64,000 nucleotides of DNA from M3007 sp046316495 (GCA_046316495.1 JBKDAM010000045.1:62001-126000); one strand, 5' to 3'. Shown: positions 17,317 through 26,502, counted from the first letter of the stretch. The notes: a model not told the origin generated them from the sequence alone. Made by a program: numbers and translations.

Positions 17317-17324
17317 CAAAGATA
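17317..17324 (-). promoter_or_regulatory. -7 element (TATCTTTG) of the yceI operon, almost touching the start codon
   Basis: This is a perfect TAnnTTTG match on the minus strand with five bases between it and the ATG at 17311. Transcription would begin at or within a base or two of the start codon, so the mRNA would be leaderless. Confidence 0.6.
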
Positions 17325-17421
17325 AGGCAAGCCATCCGATTCACCCGACCCAAACGGCTAATCCAGCATATTACAGAGCTGAATCTGGAAAATTAACCGC
17401 CGAACAGCATCCCCTTTCCCT

Positions 17422-18078
17422 TTAATCTCGCCAAACATACGGGAACAAGACATAGGTCAAAGCGAGCAAAATAGCGTCAATGGCCAATAAATTATAAATA
17501 TCCTTCATGTAAGAAGTGTCCTGCATCAGCCGTAACGCAATAGAGGATAAGCGCATCAACGTAAGCAAAATGGGAAGAATTACCGGAAAGCTAAGGATGG
17601 CCATCAGTGTAGCACTGTTGTTGGCCCGGGCGGCAATGGCCGATATAAAGGTAAAAGCAATAGAGAAACCAGAACTACCAAGCAATAGAACCCCGGCAAA
17701 TAAACCCATGTCCTTCACTGGATTCCCTGCTACCAGGGCATACACCCCAAAAGCCAACACACTCAAGGTCAGTAACAACAGGGTATTGTAAAGGATTTTG
17801 GAGAACAATATGGCTACCGGATCTGCAAGTTGATAGTAGTACAGCTGTCGGCTACCACTTTCTTGAACAAAACTTTTTACCACCGCATTAATCGAGGCAA
17901 ACAACACAATCAACCAAAAAAGAATATTCCACACATTGGGATTCACTTTCACACTGGACACATAAACCACAAAAACCATACTAAATACATACAAAACAAT
18001 ACCGGAAATAGCATATCGCTGCCTGAATTCCAGTAAAAACTCTTTGCGGAGCAAGGTGGGGACGATCTTCCAGTTCAT
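17422..18078 (-). CDS. ccmB: Heme exporter CcmB-family membrane protein
   Basis: The protein has 218 residues, the usual CcmB length, with six predicted membrane helices. The N-terminus LLRKEFLLEFRQRYAISGI and the loop SGSRQLYYYQLADPVAILFS are the CcmB signature (normally E...L...R and a Q-rich coupling loop). CcmB is the permease of the CcmAB transporter in cytochrome c maturation system I. No ccmA, ccmC or ccmD is adjacent, so those must lie elsewhere if the system is complete. The promoter element at 18083-18090 predicts a leaderless message. Confidence 0.85.
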   Translation of the reverse strand: MNWKIVPTLLRKEFLLEFRQRYAISGIVLYVFSMVFVVYVSSVKVNPNVWNILFWLIVLFASINAVVKSFVQESGSRQLYYYQLADPVAILFSKILYNTLLLLTLSVLAFGVYALVAGNPVKDMGLFAGVLLLGSSGFSIAFTFISAIAARANNSATLMAILSFPVILPILLTLMRLSSIALRLMQDTSYMKDIYNLLAIDAILLALTYVLFPYVWRD

Positions 18079-18082
18079 TCCA

Positions 18083-18090
18083 CAAAGGTA
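18083..18090 (-). promoter_or_regulatory. -7 element (TACCTTTG) of ccmB, 4 nt from the ATG
   Basis: This is a perfect minus-strand TAnnTTTG match with only GGAA-type spacing (four bases) before the ccmB start at 18078. It predicts a leaderless transcript. It is divergent from the accD promoter 75 nt away. Confidence 0.6.
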
Positions 18091-18165
18091 GACCAGCGAC
18101 CGGAAATGTTAAGCACTTGTAAATATTTTAGTTTTAGCTATTGCAACGCTCTCCGGAAGACTACG

Positions 18166-18173
18166 TACTTTTG
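18166..18173 (+). promoter_or_regulatory. -7 element (TACTTTTG) of accD
   Basis: This perfect TAnnTTTG match lies 25 nt before the ATG at 18199, with a TTG at 18141-18143 (22 nt upstream) as a possible -33 element. It rules out the in-frame ATG at 18106. Confidence 0.65.
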
Positions 18174-18198
18174 CCCCACTAAACAACGATACTGTACT

Positions 18199-19062
18199 AT
18201 GAGTTGGTTCAAACGATTACAGGAAGGCATCACCACTGCCACCAAGGCCAAAAAGGACGTACCGGAAGGTGTCTGGTATCAGTGTAAAAAATGCAAAGAG
18301 GCCAGTACCACAAAAGCCCTGCGGGACACTTTCTACACGTGCCCCAACTGCGATTACCACACCGCTAGTGGTTCGGATGAATACTTCCCATTCCTGTGTG
18401 ACGATCAGCAGTTCAATCGGCTCCATGATGACATGATTGCGGTGGACATGCTGAACTTCACCGACTTAAAGCCTTACAGCAAACGGATTGAAGAAACCAT
18501 TATCAAGACCGGACTGAAAGACGCCCTGGGATTGGCTGAAGGAACCGTAGGTGGTTTCCCACTGGTAGTAGCCTGTATGGATTTTAAATTCATCGGCGGT
18601 TCAATGGGTTCCGTTGTGGGTGAAAAAATCTCTCTGGGGATTGATCGGGCAATTGAAACTAGAAGCGCCTTTATGATTATTTCTAGGACAGGCGGTGCCC
18701 GAATGATGGAGGCTGCGTTTTCCCTAATGCAAATGGCGAAAACCAGCGCCAAGCTTACGTTACTTGCCAAAGCACGTCTACCCTATTTCTCCCTCATGAC
18801 CGATCCTACCACCGGAGGAGTTACTGCTTCCTTCGCCATGTTGGGTGACGTTCATTTGGCAGAACCTGAAGCATTGATCGGTTTTGCAGGGCCTCGGGTT
18901 ATCCGTGAAACCATCAAGCGCGACCTTCCGGAGGGCTTCCAAACCGCTGAATACCTATTGGAAAATGGATTTGTAGACCTGATCGTGAATCGAAAAGACC
19001 TTCAACAGACCATGACGGATCTTTTGCAAATGTTCAGCGACCAACTGCAAAAAAAGGCTTAA
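18199..19062 (+). CDS. accD: Acetyl-CoA carboxylase carboxyltransferase subunit beta
   Basis: The protein has 287 residues from the ATG at 18199. The N-terminus MSWFKRLQEGITT leads into a four-cysteine zinc ribbon (WYQCKKCKEA and FYTCPNCDYH). The carboxyltransferase core follows, with MDFKFIGGSMGSVVGEKI, ISRTGGARMMEAAFSLMQMA, MTDPTTGGVTASFAMLGD and IGFAGPRVIRETIK. With AccA it transfers CO2 from biotin to acetyl-CoA in the first step of fatty acid synthesis. accA is not in the window. Confidence 0.96.
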   Translation: MSWFKRLQEGITTATKAKKDVPEGVWYQCKKCKEASTTKALRDTFYTCPNCDYHTASGSDEYFPFLCDDQQFNRLHDDMIAVDMLNFTDLKPYSKRIEETIIKTGLKDALGLAEGTVGGFPLVVACMDFKFIGGSMGSVVGEKISLGIDRAIETRSAFMIISRTGGARMMEAAFSLMQMAKTSAKLTLLAKARLPYFSLMTDPTTGGVTASFAMLGDVHLAEPEALIGFAGPRVIRETIKRDLPEGFQTAEYLLENGFVDLIVNRKDLQQTMTDLLQMFSDQLQKKA

Positions 19063-19093
19063 ATCATCACTTACGTTGGAGTAGATAAAATGA

Positions 19094-19134
19094 AAACGAC
19101 TTGATTCAGGTAATTGAACCAAGTCGTTTTTTTA
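19094..19134 (+). terminator. Intrinsic terminator after accD
   Basis: The arm AAAACGACTTG pairs with CAAGTCGTTTT across a 15-nt loop, and a run of T follows. It lies about 30 nt after the accD stop codon. Confidence 0.88.
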
Positions 19135-19174
19135 TTATGTACGCTTTTAAACGACCTGTTTAGGTAAGCTGGTA

Positions 19175-19609
19175 TTATTGTACAACTAATTTGATACCAT
19201 CCACTTGTTTGATATGGGCGGTTGTTCCGGCCTCCAGAGCAGCCCCCTGTACACCTACTGCAATCCACTCTGAACCGCGGTAAGAGGCTTTCCCCTCCCC
19301 ATTGGCAGGAATCGCCACGGTAATCTGAACAGGGTCTCCGATAAATTCCCGGTAGCTACCGCTTTTTTCGTTGTTTCCGAAATATTGTTGAGCATACTTC
19401 CTGAAAACGACTAGCGAGAGCAGGGATGATCCCCCAAAACAAAGCAATTGAGCGGGCAAGCCTGGCAACAAGCCCATCCAAGCAAGGCCAGCGGTGACCA
19501 AGGCTCCAAAGCTCAGGAACATGGCAAAAAATGCCAGAGAAAACAATTCCAGCAACAGTGCTACTGCGGCAAGAATAATCCAGAATTGAGGTGAAGACAA
19601 GTATTCCAT
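19175..19609 (-). CDS. NfeD family membrane protein
   Basis: The protein has 144 residues. Two or three membrane helices fill the first 75 residues (FWIILAAVALLLELFSLAFF, SFGALVTAGLAWMGLLPGLP, LLCFGGSSLLSLVVFRKYAQ). A short OB-fold tail follows (DPVQITVAIPANGEGKASYR, SEWIAVGVQGAALEAGTTAH), the NfeDC domain. NfeD proteins partner with SPFH proteins in membrane quality control. The gene starts 7 nt after the SPFH gene on the same strand, the conserved arrangement for this pair. This is the short membrane-type NfeD, without the ClpP-like protease domain of the long form. Confidence 0.9.
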   Translation of the reverse strand: MEYLSSPQFWIILAAVALLLELFSLAFFAMFLSFGALVTAGLAWMGLLPGLPAQLLCFGGSSLLSLVVFRKYAQQYFGNNEKSGSYREFIGDPVQITVAIPANGEGKASYRGSEWIAVGVQGAALEAGTTAHIKQVDGIKLVVQ

Positions 19610-19616
19610 TGGACGA

Positions 19617-20525
19617 TTATTTACTTTGTTGTTTAACCACCGACATAGCTGAGGCTACCAAGGAGGAAATATCGGAAAGGTTGGCGGGTACGATCATCGT
19701 ATTATTAGTTTTGGCCAAGTGACCAAATTGTTCCACCATTTGTTCGGCCACTCGCAGCTGAACCGCTTCGTAACCCCCTTTCATTTGGGTTGCCTGTGCC
19801 ACTTTTGTCAAGGCCTCTGCCGTTGCGTCCGCAACGGCGCGGATCGCTTCGGCCTGACCGTTTGCCTCATTCACTTGCCGCATCTGAATGGCCTCTGATT
19901 CGAGTACCACTTTTTGTTTTTGGCCCTCTGCGACATTAATTGCTGCTTGCTTTTCACCTTCAGATTGCAGGATGCGTGCGCGTTTTTCCCGTTCAGCTTG
20001 CATTTGCTTCTCCATGGCATGCAATACAGATTGAGGTGGCGTGATATTCTTTACTTCGTAACGAAGGATTTTCACACCCCAACCGATAGCGGCCTCATCA
20101 ATAGAATTTACCACCGAGCGATTAATATTAGTGCGCTCTTCAAAAGCCTTGTCCAGGTCAATCTTACCTACTTCAGAGCGCATAGTCGTCTGGGCAAGCT
20201 GGGTTACCGCGAAAATATAATTGGCTACGCCATAAGAGGCCGTCTTAGGATCAATGACCTGTAAAAAAAGGACCCCGTCCACCTGTACCTGAACATTGTC
20301 CTTAGTAATACAGATTTGTTCCGGGATATCAATCGCCTGCTCTTTTAAGTTGTGCTTATACGCCAGTCGATCAAAAAAGGGAATAATGAAGTTAATACCA
20401 GGAGCCAACACCGCATGGAATTTACCAAGGCGCTCGACCACATAGGCCGTCTGCTGGGGAACCACTTTCACCATCGACATGATGACGAAAATGATCAAGA
20501 CTACAAGAATAAGGGTAGTGATCAT
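19617..20525 (-). CDS. SPFH/Band 7 family protein (QmcA/stomatin-like)
   Basis: The protein has 302 residues. An N-terminal membrane helix (TLILVVLIIFVIMSMVKVVP) leads into the SPFH domain (QQTAYVVERLGKFHAVLAPG, INFIIPFFDRLAYKHNLKEQ). A long helical flotillin-like part follows (MEKQMQAEREKRARILQSEG, NEANGQAEAIRAVADATAEA). These proteins form oligomeric membrane cages that control proteases and membrane order. It is the first gene of a two-gene unit with nfeD. Confidence 0.92.
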   Translation of the reverse strand: MITTLILVVLIIFVIMSMVKVVPQQTAYVVERLGKFHAVLAPGINFIIPFFDRLAYKHNLKEQAIDIPEQICITKDNVQVQVDGVLFLQVIDPKTASYGVANYIFAVTQLAQTTMRSEVGKIDLDKAFEERTNINRSVVNSIDEAAIGWGVKILRYEVKNITPPQSVLHAMEKQMQAEREKRARILQSEGEKQAAINVAEGQKQKVVLESEAIQMRQVNEANGQAEAIRAVADATAEALTKVAQATQMKGGYEAVQLRVAEQMVEQFGHLAKTNNTMIVPANLSDISSLVASAMSVVKQQSK

Positions 20526-20775
20526 AGTAATAAGGTATGAAAATGAAATGATTGAATGTCTTTCTTATGTGCAATACAACTTCCCAAGGGAAAACGCCTT
20601 CAGAACTTGCACCCACCAGCTAGGAATGCTGAGAAATGCAATTGGATCCACACAAGTATTAACTAAACCATCCGGTGCCCATTAAAGTGCCCGACAGTTG
20701 TTACTTTTTTCCAAAAATTCAACTTTTCAATTTCCGCTACCTCCCACTTACTACCACTTATTACAAGAGCAGTGA

Positions 20776-21816
20776 TTAATTGGGCATATTCCTAAGCCGG
20801 TCAATTTTAATCACCGTAATTACGCCATCGTGAATATCAATGATGCCTTCGTTTTTGAAATCGGTCAAGGTCCGGATCAGGGTTTCCTTCGCTGTTCCAG
20901 CCAGGGCTGCCAAGTCTTCCCTAAGCAATTGAATGGGGCCCTGAAGTTGGTCATAGAGGTGGACCAATGCAGTAGACACCCTTCTTCGAACGGAGTGGTA
21001 AGCCAGTTCGATCAGCTGTTGTTCCCGTTCTGCCACGTGGCTTGCCAGCATTTTAATAAAACGAATATTGACATCCCGGTTTCCAAACACCAGGGCAGCG
21101 AAATCCGCTCGAGGGACCAATTTGATAGCGCAATCTTCTACTGCAGCGGCGCTTTCAGGGTAAAGGGCATCTTGGAAAAGGGCAAGAAAGCCCAAAAAAT
21201 CCCCTGGTTGTGCCATCCGGACGATTAATTCGCGGCCATCATCGCTGGTTTTATAAATTTTGACCATTCCTGATTCCACATAGTACAACCAGCGCGGATG
21301 TTCTCCCTCCTTGAAAATAATATCTTTTTTTCGAAAATGCCGCACTTCTCTGTTTTCAGACAAGTGGCGAATGGCTTCCAGAGCCCTAGCCTCGTCGATA
21401 AAATACTCCAAGCTGCCCGATTGTTGGGAAGAGGCCTTTCGCAGGCGCTCGCTCTTTTTCAATCGGCTCTCCACAGTTGCCAGCAAAGCGACATCATCGA
21501 AAGGCTTGGTGATGTAATCGTCAGCGCCCAAGGTCATTCCTTTTCGGAAATCCTCCTTTTCTGCTTTTGCGGTGAGAAAAAGAAATGGAATATCGGCCGT
21601 ACGCTGGTCCCTGCTTAAAATATGCAGCACCCCGTAGCCATCCAGCTCCGGCATCATGATGTCACACAGAATAATATCCGGGTGTTCTGCGAAGGCGACC
21701 TCTACTCCTACCTTCCCGTTTTCCGCTTCCACCACATGATAATTACTCAGCATTAGAATTTCTTTCAGGTTCTCCCTGACATCATTATTATCTTCGATGA
21801 TCAGTACTTTGCTCAT
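20776..21816 (-). CDS. Receiver-CRP/FNR fusion transcription regulator
   Basis: The protein has 346 residues from the ATG at 21816. Residues 1-120 are a response regulator receiver (LIIEDNNDVREN, phosphoacceptor Asp52 in ILCDIMMPELDG, and ITKPFDD). Residues about 165-285 form a cyclic-nucleotide-binding-like domain (FKEGEHPRWLYYVESGMVKI). A Crp-type winged helix follows (LREDLAALAGTAKETLIRTL). No FNR-type cysteine cluster is evident. The fusion combines phosphorelay and effector input. It is divergent from the CBS and universal-stress genes, which are plausible targets. The longer ATG at 21864 is excluded by the -7 element at 21838-21845. Confidence 0.92.
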   Translation of the reverse strand: MSKVLIIEDNNDVRENLKEILMLSNYHVVEAENGKVGVEVAFAEHPDIILCDIMMPELDGYGVLHILSRDQRTADIPFLFLTAKAEKEDFRKGMTLGADDYITKPFDDVALLATVESRLKKSERLRKASSQQSGSLEYFIDEARALEAIRHLSENREVRHFRKKDIIFKEGEHPRWLYYVESGMVKIYKTSDDGRELIVRMAQPGDFLGFLALFQDALYPESAAAVEDCAIKLVPRADFAALVFGNRDVNIRFIKMLASHVAEREQQLIELAYHSVRRRVSTALVHLYDQLQGPIQLLREDLAALAGTAKETLIRTLTDFKNEGIIDIHDGVITVIKIDRLRNMPN

Positions 21817-21837
21817 TGATCGGGTAGTTATGGGTGG

Positions 21838-21845
21838 CAAATGTA
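21838..21845 (-). promoter_or_regulatory. -7 element (TACATTTG) of the receiver-CRP gene
   Basis: This perfect minus-strand TAnnTTTG match is 21 nt before the ATG at 21816, and it fixes that start. Confidence 0.6.
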
Positions 21846-21977
21846 ACAAAATTTGAACGGACAAAGGAATTTCCGCTTTTTACTTACACTAATTTTATTG
21901 GAAGCGCCGTTGACTGGAGTCCTAGGCACTTCCCGAACGAATCGGCCTTGGATAAATATCACCCCGGCCGGTAACAT

Positions 21978-22014
21978 AGGTCATCCGATTCAAAAACAAG
22001 AGATCTGACCTTTG
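21978..22014 (+). promoter_or_regulatory. Possible regulator site and weak promoter before the CBS/USP operon
   Basis: AGGTCA at 21978-21983 and its complement TGACCT at 22006-22011 form an inverted pair 22 nt apart. The right copy overlaps GACCTTTG (22007-22014), a one-mismatch -7 element 47 nt before the ATG at 22062. A divergent CRP-type regulator gene lies just upstream. Whether it binds here is not known, and the site does not match the classical FNR palindrome. Confidence 0.3.
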
Positions 22015-22061
22015 TACAAGGAAATACAAACGTTTTCTTCATCATTCAAATTTATATTATC

Positions 22062-22508
22062 ATGTTAGCATTTGAGCCCATTTCAAAATTCATGACCACC
22101 CACCTTATTACGGTTAATCCGGAAGATTCTCTAACGGTGGTTAAGGACATTTTCGATCAACATAAATTTCACCACATCCCTGTGGTGCGCTACAAAGAAA
22201 TCGTAGGCATGATTAGCCGCTCCGATTTTGAACACTTCTACGGGGGCGCTTCCAACAGTGCAGACGATCAACAGTTGAATGAAATTCGCTTGAAGCGCAC
22301 GGTGGTGCAGGATATCATGACCAAGGGTCTAGGAAAAGTAGAGCCGGATGATCGAATTAATGTGGCGTTAGAAATTTTTTGCATGAATTATTTCCATGCA
22401 CTGCCTGTCGTAGAAAACGGAGAGTTAGTAGGGATTCTGACGCCTTATGACATCATGAAAGCCTTGCTCGACCAAAAACCATCTGCGCCCCATTTGGCGT
22501 ATGAGTAA
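22062..22508 (+). CDS. CBS-domain pair protein
   Basis: The protein has 148 residues made of two CBS motifs: MTTHLITVNPEDSLTVVKDI with FHHIPVVRYKEIVGMISRSD, and IMTKGLGKVEPDDRINVALE with FHALPVVENGELVGILTPYD. CBS pairs bind adenine nucleotides and act as energy sensors. The acidic spacer AADDQQLNE-like segment separates the motifs. It is 13 nt upstream of a universal stress protein gene, so one operon, divergent from the receiver-CRP regulator. The set looks like an energy or oxygen-limitation response, which is inference. Confidence 0.92.
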   Translation: MLAFEPISKFMTTHLITVNPEDSLTVVKDIFDQHKFHHIPVVRYKEIVGMISRSDFEHFYGGASNSADDQQLNEIRLKRTVVQDIMTKGLGKVEPDDRINVALEIFCMNYFHALPVVENGELVGILTPYDIMKALLDQKPSAPHLAYE

Positions 22509-22521
22509 TTGAACCTCTGCT

Positions 22522-23700
22522 ATGCAAATAATTCCGGTACAAACCAGCTCCCCCTCCAGTGCCTGCACTGGTCAATGTAGTGGATGCGGAAAAATCCACG
22601 TTCGGATCTTCGAATCGCATGATTTACCATCCTTTGAGTTGAATGAACGGGTTTCAATGGCCCTGAATGCGTTGAAAATCCCCCATAAGCTCATCAGCAC
22701 TTCCGCTCCGGAGGCTGCTGAATTAGCAGGAGTCAAGCATTTTCCAGCCTTAAAACTGGAACAGGAGCTGGTTTGTGAAGGATACGTTCCGTCCATCAAC
22801 CAAGTTGTGCATTGGTTGATGGAGCGGTATATGGATCAGATTAAACTACATCAAATCCGGCATATCTCGGTGCCGGTCGATATGAGTCCGGAGTCAGGAA
22901 ACGCGCTCCGGTATGCTGCTCAAATGGCCCTTCAACTAAAGAGTCAATTGGAAATCATCCATGTGATGGACAGTATTTTCGAAGGCAGCAAAGCCTCCGC
23001 CTCCGGTTTTTTGGCAGGTTATGGGGCGACCATGCAAGCAGAGCTCGATCAGTTTATACAAAAAGAGTTGGAAGGCTTGGAGCCTTCCTATCAGTCAAAG
23101 GTATTATTTGGCTTCCCGGACACCGCCCTAATTGAGTATTCTTCTCAAGTTGACCTGATGATTATTGGTGCCAATGGAAACGGAAACCTTCGGCGGCGCA
23201 TTTTCGGATCGGTGAGTGCGGAGGTATCCCGCGCCGCCCATTGCCCAGTTCTATTGGTGCCGGAAGGTGCCAGGTACTACGGATTCAAACACCTCGTGTA
23301 CACCTGCGATTTTCACTCTCTAAACCCCCTCCGGGTGGTAGAAGCAAGTGCATTTGCTCATCGTTTTGGCGCTGAAATTCATTTTGTACATGTTGGTGGC
23401 GAAAAAGAACGCGAGGGAGAATTACCACTAAGTGAAAAGTTTAACCAAACTATGGCTCTTTTGCCACCCTCACTCCAAAAAACGGAATTAGTACGCGTTG
23501 TAGGGGAATCAGTAATGACCGCCTTATATGAGTACGCAGGTAATCACCGCGCTGACTTATTGGTCTTTGTGACCCATGAGCGGCATTTCTGGGAAAACCT
23601 GCTCCACCACAGTATTACATCTGAAGCCTTAACCGATGCCAAAATGCCCGTTTTGGTCATTCATGAAACCGACTCAACTCCTCCGGAAGGGAAGGAGTGA
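22522..23700 (+). CDS. Tandem universal stress protein with N-terminal thioredoxin-like domain
   Basis: The protein has 392 residues. The first 105 or so are thioredoxin/glutaredoxin-like (VRIFESHDLPSFELNERVSM, then HFPALKLEQELVCEGYVPSI), preceded by a cysteine cluster CTGQCSGCGK that could bind metal or act in redox. Two UspA modules follow. The first (HISVPVDMSPESGNALRYAA) keeps the ATP-loop pattern GANGNGNLRRRIFGSVSAEV. The second is more diverged (LVYTCDFHSLNPLRVVEASA) and lacks a clear GxxGxxxxxxxGS loop. The thioredoxin-Usp-Usp order is uncommon. It shares an operon with the CBS protein and ends at a strong terminator. Confidence 0.88.
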   Translation: MQIIPVQTSSPSSACTGQCSGCGKIHVRIFESHDLPSFELNERVSMALNALKIPHKLISTSAPEAAELAGVKHFPALKLEQELVCEGYVPSINQVVHWLMERYMDQIKLHQIRHISVPVDMSPESGNALRYAAQMALQLKSQLEIIHVMDSIFEGSKASASGFLAGYGATMQAELDQFIQKELEGLEPSYQSKVLFGFPDTALIEYSSQVDLMIIGANGNGNLRRRIFGSVSAEVSRAAHCPVLLVPEGARYYGFKHLVYTCDFHSLNPLRVVEASAFAHRFGAEIHFVHVGGEKEREGELPLSEKFNQTMALLPPSLQKTELVRVVGESVMTALYEYAGNHRADLLVFVTHERHFWENLLHHSITSEALTDAKMPVLVIHETDSTPPEGKE

Positions 23701-23744
23701 GGTACTGTTGTTGACTCCATCTCGCTTGTTCAACCCTAACAAAC

Positions 23745-23780
23745 AAAAGCCGCCTTCGTGACTGGGCGGCTTTTTTATTT
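23745..23780 (+). terminator. Bidirectional intrinsic terminator between the USP gene and alaS
   Basis: AAAAGCCGCC pairs with GGCGGCTTTT over a short loop and is followed by a T-rich tract (TTTTTTATTTTTT). Read on the minus strand the arm is followed by TTTTGTTT, so it can also serve the converging alaS transcript. A second inverted pair (GGGCGGT with ACCGCCC) lies at about 23785-23815. Confidence 0.88.
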
Positions 23781-23831
23781 TTTGAGGGCGGTACGTGGTG
23801 TTTGCTGCACCGCCCAGAAGATCTACTTTGT

Positions 23832-26468
23832 TTATAGATAGCGTTGAACGGCCTCCAACGCAGCAGGCAATCCACTGACATCGCTGCCACCCGCATTCGC
23901 GAATCCGGGCTGGCCTCCACCGCCGCCTTTCAGGAATTCTTGAGCCAGTTCCCGCACCATCGTTCCTGCATTGAGCCCCTTTGTCTTCACCAACTCATCG
24001 CTGATTTTGATCGTGAGCGATGGCTTATCGCCCGATACAGAGCCAAGCACCAAGACGGCATTCCCCTTCTCGCGCTCCAGTTCTGAGACCAGGGTTTTGA
24101 TGGCATTTGCATCGCTGAGGGCCACTGTGGTAGCCAGGAAATGGATACCATTTATTTCTTGAAATTGAGTTCTGAGGCCCTCCCTAATTTGGGCGGCCAA
24201 CAGCAGGTTCAGCTGCTCCATTTCTTTCGCCAGCTTGCGGTTGGATTCCTGTAGATCGGATACCGCTTTTACGGGATCTTTGGCTTTTAATGCATTCTTG
24301 ATGGCTCCTACTTCCCGCTCAAGGGTGGAAACATATTGCTCGGCACCCGCACCAGTTACCGCCTCAATTCGGCGGACCCCAGCGGCTACAGCGGTCTCTG
24401 CAGTGATTTTGAAGAAACCAATTTTTCCGGTGTAGGGAACGTGGCAGCCTCCGCACAATTCGATCGAATAGGAAGGATCGAAGGTGATCATTCGAACCGT
24501 TTCCCCATATTTTTCCCCAAATAGCATGGTTGCCCCTGCTGCTTTTGCGGCATCCAAGGGTATATTTCGAGCTTCTTCCAATGCTACGTTTTGCCGAATT
24601 TTCTCATTCACCAGTTGTTCTACCCGTGCTAGTTCCTCCTCTGACATTTTCTGAAAATGTTGAAAATCGAAACGAAGGGTCTGAGCATCCAGGTAGGAGC
24701 CTTTTTGCTGCACATGGGCACCTAACACCTGTCGAAGTGCTGCATGAAGCAAATGGGTGGCAGAGTGATTGCTTTCAGTTAGGCGCCGTTTGGACGCATC
24801 CACTGTACAAACCACAGCGTCCAGGTCAATCGCCTCGGGTAATTTTTCTACCACATGAATGACCAAGGTGTTTTCTTTCTTCGTGTCCAGTACCCGGATG
24901 GGTTCATTCCCAAAATACATCCAGCCGGTGTCACCCACTTGGCCTCCTCCTTCCGGATAGAAGGGAGTGCGGTTTAGAACCAATTGGTATTGGGTTGCCC
25001 CCTTGGCTGCAACCGTCCGGTATTTGGTCACGTATGCATTTTCTAGTTCCAGTTGGTCATAGCCCACAAAGGCCACGTCCGCTTCATCGCGCAGCACCAT
25101 CCAGTCACCTACCTGACGCACGGCATCTTTCCTGGAGCGGTCTTTTTGACGAGCCAAGGCTTGCTGGAAACCAGCTTCATCTACCGACCAGCCGCGCTCC
25201 CGGGCAATCAGCTGAGTGAGGTCGAATGGGAAACCGAAGGTGTCAAACAATTCAAATGCCTGCTCTCCATCTACGGTATTATTTTGAATATCAAGATGTT
25301 CTATTCGCTTAAGCCCACTTTCAAGGGTGCGTAAGAAGGCCCTTTCTTCACTTAAAATCACTTCTGTAATAAAGTGAATCTGCGCTTTGAGTTCGGGGAA
25401 CACATCTCCAAATTCCTCGGCGAGGATGGGAGTCATGCGGTATAACACCGGCTCCTTGATATCGAGTACGGAGAAATAATAGCGAACTGCCCTGCGCAAA
25501 ATACGGCGGATCACATATCCTGCACCGGTATTGGAAGGCATTTCGCCATCCGCAATGGCGAAGCTTACTGCACGCAGGTGATCAGCGACCACACGCATGG
25601 CCACATCTATTTTATTCCAGTTTTCATGGACTCCAGGGTAGGTACCTTGGTAGCTTTTTTGAGAAAACTGCTCCAAAAAGTTAAATAAAGGCCTCCATAG
25701 ATCGGTATCGTAATTGGAATCGGACTGCTGAACGGCCCGCACCAATCGTTCGAAACCCATGCCGGTATCCACTGATTTAGCGGGTAGCTCCTCCAGGGAG
25801 CCGTCTGCTTTGCGGTTGAACTGCATAAACACATTGTTCCATACCTCAATAACGTTTGGATCATCTGCATTTACCAAGGTTTTGCCATCTACCCGCGCGC
25901 GTTCAGCATCTGAGCGCAGGTCCACATGGATTTCGGAGCAGGGACCGCAAGGACCTTGCTCGCCCATTTCCCAAAAATTTTCTTTTTTACCGAATGCCAG
26001 AATACGGTCTTCCGCAATGAATTGCTTCCAAATATCGTGTGCTTCCTGATCAAAGGGCAAATTTTCCTTTTCATCTCCTTTAAATACAGAGACGTACAAT
26101 CGGTCTTTCGGAATTTTGTACACTTCCGTCAGTAATTCCCAGGACCAAGCAAGGGCTTCCTTTTTGAAATAATCACCGAAAGACCAGTTGCCCAGCATTT
26201 CAAACATGGTATGGTGGTAGCCATCCATCCCCACGTCCTCCAGGTCATTGTGTTTTCCGCTCACCCGAAGGCATTTTTGGGTGTCAGCCACCCGCTTGGA
26301 GGGCGGAGTTTGATTTCCCAAAAAGAAATCTTTAAGGGGGGCCATTCCCGAGTTAATGAACATCAAAGTCGGGTCTCCTTTAGCAACCATGGGGGCAGAA
26401 GGGATAATTTTATGGCCTTTAGAGGCAAAAAAATCGAGAAACTGGCGGCGAATTTCGCGTGAAGTCAT
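23832..26468 (-). CDS. alaS: Alanyl-tRNA synthetase
   Basis: The protein has 878 residues from the ATG at 26468, standard length. The N-terminus MTSREIRRQFLDFFASKGHK and motif 2 region (GYHHTMFEMLGNWSFGDYFK) form the class II catalytic core. The editing domain has HSATHLLHAALRQVLG and the CGGCHVPYTG zinc site. The C-terminal C-Ala domain ends in a glycine-rich stretch (GGGGGQPGFANAGG). It charges tRNA(Ala). The upstream in-frame ATG at 26528 is excluded by the -7 element at 26495-26502. Confidence 0.97.
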   Translation of the reverse strand: MTSREIRRQFLDFFASKGHKIIPSAPMVAKGDPTLMFINSGMAPLKDFFLGNQTPPSKRVADTQKCLRVSGKHNDLEDVGMDGYHHTMFEMLGNWSFGDYFKKEALAWSWELLTEVYKIPKDRLYVSVFKGDEKENLPFDQEAHDIWKQFIAEDRILAFGKKENFWEMGEQGPCGPCSEIHVDLRSDAERARVDGKTLVNADDPNVIEVWNNVFMQFNRKADGSLEELPAKSVDTGMGFERLVRAVQQSDSNYDTDLWRPLFNFLEQFSQKSYQGTYPGVHENWNKIDVAMRVVADHLRAVSFAIADGEMPSNTGAGYVIRRILRRAVRYYFSVLDIKEPVLYRMTPILAEEFGDVFPELKAQIHFITEVILSEERAFLRTLESGLKRIEHLDIQNNTVDGEQAFELFDTFGFPFDLTQLIARERGWSVDEAGFQQALARQKDRSRKDAVRQVGDWMVLRDEADVAFVGYDQLELENAYVTKYRTVAAKGATQYQLVLNRTPFYPEGGGQVGDTGWMYFGNEPIRVLDTKKENTLVIHVVEKLPEAIDLDAVVCTVDASKRRLTESNHSATHLLHAALRQVLGAHVQQKGSYLDAQTLRFDFQHFQKMSEEELARVEQLVNEKIRQNVALEEARNIPLDAAKAAGATMLFGEKYGETVRMITFDPSYSIELCGGCHVPYTGKIGFFKITAETAVAAGVRRIEAVTGAGAEQYVSTLEREVGAIKNALKAKDPVKAVSDLQESNRKLAKEMEQLNLLLAAQIREGLRTQFQEINGIHFLATTVALSDANAIKTLVSELEREKGNAVLVLGSVSGDKPSLTIKISDELVKTKGLNAGTMVRELAQEFLKGGGGGQPGFANAGGSDVSGLPAALEAVQRYL

Positions 26469-26494
26469 TCTAGTATGTCGTTTAAAATCGGCCG

Positions 26495-26502
26495 CAAAGG
26501 TA
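26495..26502 (-). promoter_or_regulatory. -7 element (TACCTTTG) of alaS
   Basis: This perfect minus-strand TAnnTTTG match is 26 nt before the ATG at 26468. Confidence 0.65.
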
